64,000 nt of DNA from Pseudomonadota bacterium (GTDB taxonomy: Bacteria; Myxococcota_A; UBA796; UBA9615), in assembly GCA_024229515.1 (NCBI GenBank), contig JAAESI010000242.1, positions 1 through 64,000 on the forward strand. The letters run 5' to 3'. How positions within the stretch are numbered: position 1 is the first letter of the stretch; each line of letters begins with the position of its first letter. The translations under genes and the position numbers were made by a program. Positions 7,741 to 15,488 of this stretch are shown in pieces. The notes beneath the pieces are model-generated. The model was not told the origin of the DNA and did not search any database. It saw only the letters and a program-made list of their open reading frames with translations.

Positions 7741-9441
7741 GTGGCGCCACCCCGCACCCTCGCCGTTCTCGCCCTGGGCATGCTCCTGGCCTGTGGTGGC
7801 GCCGAACCGGAGCCGCCCCCCGCCACGGCGGAGGTCCCCGCGACGCCGGAGCCCGCCGCGACGCCGGAGGTCCCCGCGACCGCGTGCCCCGCCGGCATGG
7901 TCCTGGTGCCCGCGGCGGCCGAGGTCGTGCTGGGGGAGACCGACGCCGCGCGCATGGACGCCTGCGGCTGCATCGGCGGGGTCCTGGCGGCGGCGCCGCA
8001 CACCGTCGACGGGTTTTGCATCGACCGCTTTCCGTTCCCGGGGGAAGGAAAGCCCTGGCCGACCCAGGCCCCCGCGGGCTCCTTCACCCACGCCGAAGCC
8101 GAGGAACTGCGCGACCGGCTCCCCGCCCTCGGCCGCCGGTACTGCAGCTACGCCGAGGTGCTGTTGGCGTCCGCCGGCCCCGGCAACCGCCGGTTCCCGT
8201 GGGGCGACGAGTACGAGCCTCACTGCGAACCGGACCATCGCACCCCGACACGCCCCATCGGCGGGAGGCCGGACTGCGCCACCCCCGAGGGGATCGTCGA
8301 CCTGGGGGTGCTCACCGCCTGGGTCACCCTCGATCGCCGCTCCGCCGCCCTGCTGACCGCCTCCCGGGACGCTCCCGTGAGCCCCGGCCGGCTGGTGCTC
8401 AGCGGGGCTCATTCCGCGACGGAGGAGGCGTTCTTCGCCCGCTCCAACTACGGGATCCACTGCCACACCGGCGGCTGCGGCGTCTTCCCCGACGAGCCGC
8501 CCACGGGGTGGGAGTGGATCGACGACGGCCTCCGCTTCTGCGCGGATCCCGGTCCGGGCGAGGCGAGTTCGGAGCTTGGGTTCTCCGCGGTCGTCGACGC
8601 CTTCGACGGCGACCTCGCCGTGCTGTGGGCGATCCCCTCACGCCCGGCCGGCCCCGCGGCCGTCGGACGCCGCCCGCTGCGTCGGATCGAAGCGGGGTGG
8701 CTGCACACCTGTGCGCTAGATGACGCCGGGGAGGCGGTCTGCTGGGGCTTCGACCGCGACGGCTCGACGCGCCCTCCAGCCGGCCCCTTCGTCGATCTGG
8801 CGGTCGGCCGACACCACGCCTGCGCGTTGCGAACCTCCGGCGAGGCGGTCTGCTGGGGCAGCAACACCCACGGGCAGGCGGCGCCCCCGGGTGGCCGCTT
8901 CGACGGCCTCGCGGCGGGGGAGTTTCATTCCTGCGCGGTGGGGGATGAGGGAGTGGTCTGTTGGGGCCTCGCGGCGGACGGCCAGACGGCGGTGCCCAGG
9001 GACCGCGGCTTCAACGGCCTCGTGGCCGGGGACCGGTTCAGCTGTGGCGTCGGCGGTGGCGGCGAGGTGCACTGCTGGGGCTCGGACCACGCCCCGCTCC
9101 CGTCGGCGCCCGCGTTGCCCTTCGAGCAGGTCAGCGCCGGGGGCGTCCAGGTCTGCGGAAGCCACCGCGACGGAGTCGACTGTTGGGGCTCGGGCGCCGA
9201 GGCTCCGGCCGGCTCCGTCGCGACGCTGTCGGTGGGGGTCGGGCACGGCTGTGGCGTCACCGACGCGGGCAGCCTCACCTGCTGGGGGGCCGATGCTTTC
9301 GGCCAGGCGTCCCCCCCGGCCGGTTCCGAGTGGGTCCAGGTGAGCGCTGGGTTCACCCACTCCTGCGCAGTCGATCGGGCCGGGGGGGCGGCTTGCTGGG
9401 GAGGCGATGGAGTCGGGCAGGCGACGACGCCTTCCGATTGA
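7741..9441 (+). CDS. Lipoprotein: FGE/SUMF1-like domain fused to RCC1-like propeller
   Basis: 566 residues. The signal peptide ends in the lipobox LLAC (Cys18), followed by a Pro/Ala/Glu/Thr-rich linker. Residues about 40-290 form a FGE-like domain closely similar in layout to the 240-1076 protein (CPAGMVLVPAA, DGFCIDRFPFPGEGK, RRYCSYAEVLLASAGPGNRR, RFCADPGPG). From about residue 305 to the end there are some six RCC1-type repeats marked by HTCALDDAGEAVCWG and variants ending CWG. Such propellers mediate protein binding. The fusion suggests an outer-surface recognition or adhesion protein rather than an enzyme. It is convergent with hpf and divergent from the SGNH gene. Confidence 0.8.
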   Translation: MAPPRTLAVLALGMLLACGGAEPEPPPATAEVPATPEPAATPEVPATACPAGMVLVPAAAEVVLGETDAARMDACGCIGGVLAAAPHTVDGFCIDRFPFPGEGKPWPTQAPAGSFTHAEAEELRDRLPALGRRYCSYAEVLLASAGPGNRRFPWGDEYEPHCEPDHRTPTRPIGGRPDCATPEGIVDLGVLTAWVTLDRRSAALLTASRDAPVSPGRLVLSGAHSATEEAFFARSNYGIHCHTGGCGVFPDEPPTGWEWIDDGLRFCADPGPGEASSELGFSAVVDAFDGDLAVLWAIPSRPAGPAAVGRRPLRRIEAGWLHTCALDDAGEAVCWGFDRDGSTRPPAGPFVDLAVGRHHACALRTSGEAVCWGSNTHGQAAPPGGRFDGLAAGEFHSCAVGDEGVVCWGLAADGQTAVPRDRGFNGLVAGDRFSCGVGGGGEVHCWGSDHAPLPSAPALPFEQVSAGGVQVCGSHRDGVDCWGSGAEAPAGSVATLSVGVGHGCGVTDAGSLTCWGADAFGQASPPAGSEWVQVSAGFTHSCAVDRAGGAACWGGDGVGQATTPSD

Positions 9442-9496
9442 TCACGGCCTCAAGCACCCGGCTTCTTCGTGCCGAATGCCACGGCAGGGTGTGCGA

Positions 9497-9856
9497 TCAG
9501 GCCCGCGCGGCGCGGTGCCGGGCCACCTTACCGTCGTGCTTGTGCTCCCAGTCCAGCAGCTTGCGCCGGGCCGAAGCGAACGCGTCGTGGATGGCGACGT
9601 AGGCGTCCTCGTTCTCCTGGTGCTGCTGCGGATCGCGCCGAATGATCAGCACCTGGCCGGGCCCCGAGACGTCGATGGTGACGTGTACGTGCTTGCCGTG
9701 CAGCTGGGACCGGTGGGGCAGTTCGACCACGACCCGGCAGCGAAGGAGGTGCTTCGACACCGCTTCCAGCTTCGCCGCGCCTTCATGGACGGCCGCCTCC
9801 AAGGCGGGGGTCGATGTCATGTTTCGGAAGGTCAGGTCGATCGGTCGTTGCAGCAT
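9497..9856 (-). CDS. hpf: Ribosome hibernation promoting factor (HPF/RaiA family)
   Basis: 119 residues, the size of short-form HPF/RaiA. The single domain has the expected pattern: beta-strand opening (IDLTFRNMTSTPALEAAVHEGAAK), then RCRVVVELPHR, VHVTIDVSGPG and the C-terminal DAYVAIHDAFASARRKL helix. HPF binds in the ribosome's mRNA channel and inactivates or dimerises ribosomes in stationary phase. An AGGAG Shine-Dalgarno precedes the ATG by 6 nt. The gene follows kdsA on the same strand with a 44-bp gap, so both may share the kdsA promoter. Confidence 0.9.
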   Translation of the reverse strand: MLQRPIDLTFRNMTSTPALEAAVHEGAAKLEAVSKHLLRCRVVVELPHRSQLHGKHVHVTIDVSGPGQVLIIRRDPQQHQENEDAYVAIHDAFASARRKLLDWEHKHDGKVARHRAARA

Positions 9857-9900
9857 GGGATCTCCTGCCCTGACCACGTCGCAAGGGGCGTGCCAGCTCC

Positions 9901-10677
9901 TCAGAGATCCCGCACGAGGGCATGGATCGACAGCAACGGGCGGATCATCGCCTCCAATTGGTCCAGCGGCACCTGGGTCGCGGCGTCCGACCGGGCGGAG
10001 CTCGGATCGGGGTGCGTCTCGACGAACAGGCCGTCGATCCCGGCAGCGACGCCGGCGCGCGCAACCGCCGCGACATGCCGGCGCGGATCGAGGCGGCTCG
10101 ATCGGATCGCGTGGGTGACGTCGAACAGCACCGGGCAGCCTAGATCGCGGAGCACGCCGAAGGTCCGGGGGTCCACCACCAGCTCGTCGTAGCCGAAGCT
10201 GACCCCCCGCTCGGTGAGCCAGACATCGTCGCAGCCGTGCTTTCGCAGCTTCGCCACGGGCCCCGCCATGCGCTCGGGGGCGAGCGACTGCCCATGCTTC
10301 ACGTTCACCGGTCGGCCGGTGCGCGCCGCCGCCGCCAGCAGCGTCGTCTGCATGCACAGGAACGCGGGGATCTGGAGCACATCGACCACCTCGGCGGCGG
10401 CGCCTGCCTGATCCGGGGTGTGGATGTCGGTGAGGGTGCGCACCCCGAGCTCGCGCCGGATGCGATCCAGCAGGAGCAGGCCGTCGACGAGGCCCGGCCC
10501 CTCGTAGGCGTCGGCCGTGGAGCGGTTGTCCTTGGCGAAGGACGACTTGAAGATCAGGGGGACGTCGAGGCGATCGGCGAGACCCACGAGCCGCTCGGCG
10601 GTGCGCATCATCGCGTCGGGCTCCTCCAGCACGCAGGGACCAGCGACGAGGAGCAAGCGGGGGTCGGGCAGGGCCAT
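9901..10677 (-). CDS. kdsA: 3-deoxy-8-phosphooctulonate (Kdo-8-P) synthase
   Basis: 258 residues. KdsA condenses arabinose-5-phosphate with phosphoenolpyruvate to give Kdo-8-P for lipopolysaccharide inner core. Diagnostic segments are LLVAGPCVLE at the N-terminus, FKSSFAKDNRS, VLQIPAFLCMQTTLL, VNVKHGQSLAP, WLTERGVSFGY and the C-terminal FVETHPDPSSARSDAATQ. The QTTLL/NVKHGQ area lies where KdsA differs from DAHP synthases. The ATG at 10677 is preceded by TACAAT 10 nt upstream. The gene is divergent from waaA, which uses the Kdo made here. Confidence 0.93.
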   Translation of the reverse strand: MALPDPRLLLVAGPCVLEEPDAMMRTAERLVGLADRLDVPLIFKSSFAKDNRSTADAYEGPGLVDGLLLLDRIRRELGVRTLTDIHTPDQAGAAAEVVDVLQIPAFLCMQTTLLAAAARTGRPVNVKHGQSLAPERMAGPVAKLRKHGCDDVWLTERGVSFGYDELVVDPRTFGVLRDLGCPVLFDVTHAIRSSRLDPRRHVAAVARAGVAAGIDGLFVETHPDPSSARSDAATQVPLDQLEAMIRPLLSIHALVRDL

Positions 10678-10687
10678 CGGGGGCGCG

Positions 10688-10693
10688 ATTGTA
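10688..10693 (-). promoter_or_regulatory. -10 element TACAAT for kdsA
   Basis: TACAAT on the minus strand, 10 nt before the kdsA ATG, in the 63-bp divergent region shared with waaA. Confidence 0.5.
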
Positions 10694-10725
10694 CGGGCGA
10701 TCGCCCCGGCGGGCGGATCACGTCG

Positions 10726-10731
10726 TAGGGT
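10726..10731 (+). promoter_or_regulatory. -10 element TAGGGT for waaA
   Basis: TAGGGT 9 nt before the waaA ATG at 10741, in the region shared with the kdsA promoter. Confidence 0.4.
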
Positions 10732-10740
10732 GCGCCCCCG

Positions 10741-11955
10741 ATGCAGTCCCGAACCCTCGCCGAGCATGCGTACCAGGCCGTCTGGCGGACCCTCGGCCCC
10801 GCCGTGCAGGCCGGGCTGTGGAGCCGCGGGGGGCCCGCCGCGGATCGCCTCGCGGAGCGCCGGGGACGGACCGCGCAAGCCCGCCCCGAGGGACCGCTGC
10901 TGGTGCTCCACGCTGCCGGACGGGGGGAGACGACCGCCGCCCGCGCGCTCGCTCAGGGGCTGCGGGAGGTCGGCTACGAGGGCACGCTCCTGTTGACCAC
11001 CAGCTCACCCCGCTCGGCCCCCCACTCCGACCCGGCGCTGCTGCATCAGTACGTGCCGCTGGACGACCGTCGGTTCGTGGCCCGCTTCCTCGAACACTGG
11101 CGTCCCGACGCGGTCGCCATCGTGGCGGCGGATCTGTGGCCCAACTTCGTGGGCGAGGCCGCGCGCCGAGGCATCCCCCTGGCGCTGTGCTCGGCCGCGG
11201 TGTCCGAACGCACGGCCCGGCGCTGGTCCGGCGTGGCGCGCCCGCTGGGCAAGGCGATGTTCCCCCGCTTCGACGCCGCCATGGCGGTGGATGACGAACA
11301 TGCGGCGAGGCTGGTGGAGTTGGGGGCCCCGGGGGCCGACCCGCTCGGCTGCCTCAAGACGGCGGCGCCGTCCCTCCCCGTCGATCGCGCGCTCGTGCAG
11401 CAGCTTCGACGGGCCTCCGCGGGGCGTCTGATCGTGGCTGTCGCGTGCACTCACGCCGACACCGAAGGGGCGGTCCTGGACGCGATCTGCCGCCCCGATC
11501 GACTCACCCTCATCGCCCCCCGCTACCCCGATCGGTGGACCGGCGGTCCGACCGTGCCCCGACGCTCGCGCAGCGGCCTCCCCGGGATCGGGCAGGACCG
11601 CTGGCTGTGCGACACCTACGGGGAGCTCGGGAGCCTCTACGCCGCCGCCGACGTCGTCGTGCTGGGAGGAGCCTTCGCGGACCACGGGGGCCACAACCCG
11701 GCCGAGCCGGCGCGGTTCGGCAAGCCCGTCGTCACCGGTCCGGACATGCGCGCCAACGCTCGCACCGCGTCCGAGCTGCGCGACGTCGGCGCCCTCGTCC
11801 AGGTCGAGACCCTCCAGGGGCTCGGCGACGCCGTGGACCGCCTCGCCGCGGACCGCGACGATCGGGCCCGCCGAGGCGACGCGGCGACGACGCTGAGCGA
11901 AGCCTGGAGCGAGCGCCGCCGGACCGCCGCCCGTCGGCTGCTGAGCCTGACTTGA
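10741..11955 (+). CDS. waaA: Kdo transferase (3-deoxy-D-manno-octulosonic-acid transferase)
   Basis: 404 residues, GT30 family, transferring Kdo from CMP-Kdo to lipid A precursor at the inner membrane. Visible marks are the N-terminal helix, LLVLHAAGRGETTAAR (the family's HAxSxGE region; the Glu thought to be catalytic is kept, though GRGE replaces the usual SVGE), DLWPNFVGEAARRGIPLAL, SxRTARRW, LGCLKTAAP, and the C-terminal Rossmann half with YAAADVVVLGGAFADHGGHNPAEPA (GGHN-EPA is highly characteristic). Its stop codon overlaps the lpxA TTG start. Confidence 0.92.
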   Translation: MQSRTLAEHAYQAVWRTLGPAVQAGLWSRGGPAADRLAERRGRTAQARPEGPLLVLHAAGRGETTAARALAQGLREVGYEGTLLLTTSSPRSAPHSDPALLHQYVPLDDRRFVARFLEHWRPDAVAIVAADLWPNFVGEAARRGIPLALCSAAVSERTARRWSGVARPLGKAMFPRFDAAMAVDDEHAARLVELGAPGADPLGCLKTAAPSLPVDRALVQQLRRASAGRLIVAVACTHADTEGAVLDAICRPDRLTLIAPRYPDRWTGGPTVPRRSRSGLPGIGQDRWLCDTYGELGSLYAAADVVVLGGAFADHGGHNPAEPARFGKPVVTGPDMRANARTASELRDVGALVQVETLQGLGDAVDRLAADRDDRARRGDAATTLSEAWSERRRTAARRLLSLT

Positions 11956-12764
11956 CGGCCGAGGTCCACCCCACCGCGGTGGTCGACCCCAGCGCCGCGG
12001 TGGGGGCTGGCGTGATCGTGGGTCCGTACTGCGTGGTCGGCCCCGACGTGCTCCTCGGGCCGGGAGTGCGGTTGCAGGCTCACGTGGTCGTGGAAGGACG
12101 GACGGCCCTGGGCCCGCGCACGCGCGTGTGGCCCTTCGCGGTGCTCGGATCCGAGCCCCAACACCACCGGCACGAGGGCGAACCCGGTCGGCTCACGATC
12201 GGCGCCGACTGCACGATTCGGGAGCACGTCACCGCGCACGTGGGGAGCAGCGTGGGCGATGGAGTCACCCAGGTGGGCGACGGCGTCACCCTGATGGTGT
12301 CCGCTCACGTCGCTCACGACTGCGCGATCGGCGACGGCGCGATCCTCGCCAACGACGTGCACCTGGGCGGTCACGTCGCGGTGGGGCCGGGCGCGAACCT
12401 GGGCGGATGCTGCGCGGTGCACCAGTTCGTCCGCATCGGGGCGGGCGCCATCGTCGGCGGCGGCAGCGTGCTCGTCCGCGACCTCGTGCCGTACGGCATG
12501 GCGGTGGGCAACCGGGCCGTCCTGACGGGCCTGAACCTGATCGGCCTGCGCCGGGCGGGCGTCGCCAACGCCGACATCCGGGCGCTTCAAGGCGCCGTGG
12601 AGACCCTGCTGGGAGCCACCTCCGCAGCCCCCTTCGCCGAACGCACCGAAGTGGTCCGGCAGGGGACCCGCACCCCTCAGATCGACGCGCTGCTCGCGTT
12701 TGTCGACGGCGGAACCCGGCGCTTCTGCACCGCCGCCTCCAGCGCGGAAGCGAGCCGCCCCTGA
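11952..12764 (+). CDS. lpxA: Acyl-ACP--UDP-N-acetylglucosamine O-acyltransferase
   Basis: 270 residues. LpxA catalyses the first step of lipid A synthesis, 3-O-acylation of UDP-GlcNAc. The N-terminal two thirds is a left-handed parallel beta-helix of hexapeptide repeats (VHPTAVVDPSAAVGAGVIVGP onward), with the catalytic-His region SAHVAHDCAIGDGAILAND and GGHVAVG, then VRIGAGAIVGGGSVLVRDLVPYG and a helical C-terminus. The TTG start at 11952 overlaps the waaA stop as TTGA; this rare start fixes the frame and gives the normal LpxA N-terminus. Its last 88 bp overlap the end of lpxK on the other strand. Confidence 0.92.
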   Translation: MTAEVHPTAVVDPSAAVGAGVIVGPYCVVGPDVLLGPGVRLQAHVVVEGRTALGPRTRVWPFAVLGSEPQHHRHEGEPGRLTIGADCTIREHVTAHVGSSVGDGVTQVGDGVTLMVSAHVAHDCAIGDGAILANDVHLGGHVAVGPGANLGGCCAVHQFVRIGAGAIVGGGSVLVRDLVPYGMAVGNRAVLTGLNLIGLRRAGVANADIRALQGAVETLLGATSAAPFAERTEVVRQGTRTPQIDALLAFVDGGTRRFCTAASSAEASRP

Positions 12765-13684
12765 TCGTCGAGCCGGAGCCGCTGGACGAGCACGACCGCT
12801 CCGGGCGCCGGCGGTGACGCAGCGCCCCACCCGACCGCGTCCTTTTCGGTGATCAGCCACGGCCCCCCGGCGTCGCATCGCTGATGGTCCGACGGAGCGT
12901 GGTGATCGCGCAGTGCGAGCACCTCCCCCACGACCAGCCCCGCGGATCGGGCGAGGGCGAGGACCGAAGCGGGATCGCCCACCCCGGCGGCCACGGTCAC
13001 GGGACCGACCTCGCTGGGATCGACCGGCAGACCGGTGCCCAGATCGACGAGGGAGTCGAACTCACGGGTGATCGAGAACGCGTGCTCGGGAAGCTCCCCT
13101 CCCTCGGCTCCCAGCACCCCCCAGAGATCGGCGCGGGCGAGCGCGTCGCCCCCCTCCCGCACGGCGGCGCGGCGGGCGAACGGGGGATCGGCGGTGGCGT
13201 CCAGAAGCACGAGATCGAAGTCGCGCGCGACCGGCGTCTGGAACCCACCGTCCAGCAGGAAGAGGTCGACGTCGCCCTGCGCCAGCACCGCCGCAGCGGC
13301 CCGTTCGCGCCGGGGATGAACCGCCACCGGCACGCCCGGCAGCACCGCGGCCAGCCACGCCGGCTCGTCGCCGAGCTCGGGTGCCCGGGATGCGACCGGC
13401 GCCAACCAGGAGGCCCCCGCCCACGGCTCCCCCACCGCCACGGCGGGCTCGCTCCCCTCCCCCACTCCGCCGGCGTAGCCCCGGCTCAGAACGGCAGGAC
13501 GAAGGCCGAGCCGAAGCGCTTCGCGAGCCAGGTGGGCTGTCATCGGCGTCTTGGCGCGCCCCCCCAGGGCCAGGCTCCCGACCGACAGCGTGGGGCGCGG
13601 CAGGGTGGGGACGGGTCCCCGGGAGGCGCGCGCGAGCTTCGTGCCCAGACGCAGCGGCGCCGTGAGCCACCACGCGCCGGTCAC
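12677..13684 (-). CDS. lpxK: Divergent tetraacyldisaccharide 4'-kinase
   Basis: 335 residues. LpxK phosphorylates the 4' position of the lipid A disaccharide. Family segments are present: PTLSVGSLALGG at about 31-42, SRGY at 67-70, LGDEP at 104-108, and ITEKDAV near the C-terminus. Two signature motifs deviate: the P-loop reads GGRAKTP (residues 41-47) instead of the usual GGTGKTP, and the DDGFQH motif reads LDGGFQT (144-150). Whether it is still active is therefore open. The GTG start overlaps the upstream acyltransferase stop (GTGA). Last gene of the SDR-lpxD-acyltransferase-lpxK operon. Confidence 0.85.
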   Translation of the reverse strand: MTGAWWLTAPLRLGTKLARASRGPVPTLPRPTLSVGSLALGGRAKTPMTAHLAREALRLGLRPAVLSRGYAGGVGEGSEPAVAVGEPWAGASWLAPVASRAPELGDEPAWLAAVLPGVPVAVHPRRERAAAAVLAQGDVDLFLLDGGFQTPVARDFDLVLLDATADPPFARRAAVREGGDALARADLWGVLGAEGGELPEHAFSITREFDSLVDLGTGLPVDPSEVGPVTVAAGVGDPASVLALARSAGLVVGEVLALRDHHAPSDHQRCDAGGPWLITEKDAVGWGAASPPAPGAVVLVQRLRLDDQGRLASALEAAVQKRRVPPSTNASSASI

Positions 13685-14403
13685 GCGGGGGCCTCGGCGA
13701 GCGCCGCGCGGACCTCGGGGGACGGGCCGCGAGCGAGCCGCTCGGCGGTGCGATGGAGCGAACGCAAGCGCTCCTGCAGGCGGGCCCGGCACGCTTCCCG
13801 ATCCTCGGTCCGCGGATCGAGGTGGATCGGACGGCCGACGAGGCTGACGACGGTGGTGAACGGTGCCGGGATCCACTGCCGATCCCAGCTGCCGAGCCGA
13901 ATCCCCCGTCGGGGGGCGGACGCCAACGGCACGATCCAGAGCCCGTCCCGAGGCGCGACCGCGACGATTCCGGGGGCCACGGTCCCGGCCGGACCGCGCG
14001 GACCATCGACCGTGAGGATCGGACTCCGACCCGCCGTGAGTGCTCGACGAAGCGCCCGAAGGCCGCTCACGGCGGAGCGGCTGGAGGAGCCTCGAACGAC
14101 CTCGTAGCCCAGGTCTCCGAGGATGGCAGAGGCCCACGCCCCATCGCCGCTGGCGCTCACGAGCACCGCCCGCGGACGTCCTCCGAACACCGCCCCGTAG
14201 CCGCCGCGCGACGGAGCCAGCAGCACCGCTCGGCCGTGCCACACCGCGATTCCCACGGCCGCTCTGCGCGCATGCAGGTCGGCGATGCGGGCGCTCCCCA
14301 GCCAGCGCGTCCGGACCGTGAGGTGCAACCCGCGCAGCGCCGAGGCGATGATCCAGGCGAGGCCCCGGCGGGCCCCTCGGAGCACCACGGGGGCGTCGTT
14401 CAC
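13681..14403 (-). CDS. DUF374/LPLAT-like acyltransferase
   Basis: 240 residues. The pattern matches DUF374 lysophospholipid-acyltransferase-like proteins: an N-terminal hydrophobic helix (GLAWIIASALRGLHLTVRTRW), VGIAVWHGRAVLLAP (HxxxLLP-like acyltransferase block), LVSASGDGAWASAILGDLGYEVVRGSSSR, then ILTVDGPRGPAGTVAPGIVAVA (the DGPRGP block), and a C-terminal GRPI segment. DUF374 proteins are encoded beside lipid A genes in many Gram-negatives and are thought to acylate lipid A or related lipids. The GTG start overlaps the lpxD stop. Confidence 0.85.
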   Translation of the reverse strand: MNDAPVVLRGARRGLAWIIASALRGLHLTVRTRWLGSARIADLHARRAAVGIAVWHGRAVLLAPSRGGYGAVFGGRPRAVLVSASGDGAWASAILGDLGYEVVRGSSSRSAVSGLRALRRALTAGRSPILTVDGPRGPAGTVAPGIVAVAPRDGLWIVPLASAPRRGIRLGSWDRQWIPAPFTTVVSLVGRPIHLDPRTEDREACRARLQERLRSLHRTAERLARGPSPEVRAALAEAPA

Positions 14404-15488
14404 GCGTCCTCCTCGAGGGCCGCGATGCGGTCTTCGATCGAACGCAGTCGACGCCTCACGCGCTCCAGCCGGCCGGCTGCGGCGAGCCGCTTGAACCACT
14501 CCCGCCGGGGTCGCGCGGGCGCTCCCGCGACCACCTCACCGGGGGGAATGTCCGAGTGCACGTCGGCCCCGCCGAGCACGACCGCGAGGCGCCCCACCCG
14601 CTGGTGGTCGACGATCCCGGCCTGCCCCCCGAGCACGGCCCCGTCCTCGATGACGCAGCTTCCGGCGACGCCCGTCTGGGCCGCCAGCAGGCAGTGCTCG
14701 CCGATCTCGACGTGGTGGGCGATCTGCACGAGGTTGTCGATCTTGGTGCCAGCGCCGATCCGGCTCACGCCCAGGGTCGGCCGGTCGATGCAGGCCCCGG
14801 CGCCGATCTCCACGCCGTCGCCGAGCTCCACGGTTCCTCGCGAGGGGATCCGGACCCAGGGCTGAAGCACCGCTTCGGCGGCCAGGCCCCGGGCGACGTC
14901 AACGTTCGAGGGAGCGGCGGTGTCGTAGCTGAACCCGTCGGCCCCGACCGTGGCGTGAGCCTGGAGGATCACGCCGTCCCCCAGCGAGCAGCCCCACCCC
15001 AGGACCGAGGCCGGACCCAGGCGGCAGTCCGCGCCCATCGAGGCCCCCCGCTCGATCACCACGTGGGGGGCGATCCGGCTGCGGGCACCGATCGAGGCCC
15101 CCGTGCCGACGACCGCGAAGGCTCCCACCGAGGCGGTGGGGTCCACCCGGGCGTCCGGGGCGATCCGGGCGGTGGGGTCGACGCCGTCTGGCGGGGCGAC
15201 GCCGTCGAACGCGGTCAGCAGCAGGCCCAACGCCGTGCGCGGCCGTTCGGCGGTCAGCGCCGCGACGCCGGGGGGGAGGTCCGCGCGGCCGTCGACCAGC
15301 AGCGCCGAGGCGCCCCCGGCAACCGCCTGAGCGATGGCGTCCGCGTCGAAACAGGGGGCCAGAGCTCCGCCGAGGGACGGCGCGGCGGGGTGTTCGACCC
15401 GCTCGACCGGGGTGCTCGCGTCGCCGACGACGGTGCACGGCATGACCTGCCGCACCCGCTCCGCCAGCCAAGCGAGCGTGAACGTCAC
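14400..15488 (-). CDS. lpxD: UDP-3-O-(3-hydroxyacyl)glucosamine N-acyltransferase
   Basis: 362 residues. LpxD adds the N-linked acyl chain in lipid A synthesis. An N-terminal uridine-binding domain (residues 1-100) precedes the left-handed beta-helix of hexapeptide repeats (VDPTARIAPDARVDPTASVG onward). The catalytic-His segment DNLVQIAHHVEIGEHCLLA is intact, and ATVGADGFSYD matches the LpxD-specific loop. A C-terminal basic helix (RRRLRSIEDRIAALEEDA) follows. The GTG start overlaps the stop of the SDR gene. lpxB, lpxC and fabZ are not in this window. Confidence 0.93.
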   Translation of the reverse strand: MTFTLAWLAERVRQVMPCTVVGDASTPVERVEHPAAPSLGGALAPCFDADAIAQAVAGGASALLVDGRADLPPGVAALTAERPRTALGLLLTAFDGVAPPDGVDPTARIAPDARVDPTASVGAFAVVGTGASIGARSRIAPHVVIERGASMGADCRLGPASVLGWGCSLGDGVILQAHATVGADGFSYDTAAPSNVDVARGLAAEAVLQPWVRIPSRGTVELGDGVEIGAGACIDRPTLGVSRIGAGTKIDNLVQIAHHVEIGEHCLLAAQTGVAGSCVIEDGAVLGGQAGIVDHQRVGRLAVVLGGADVHSDIPPGEVVAGAPARPRREWFKRLAAAGRLERVRRRLRSIEDRIAALEEDA

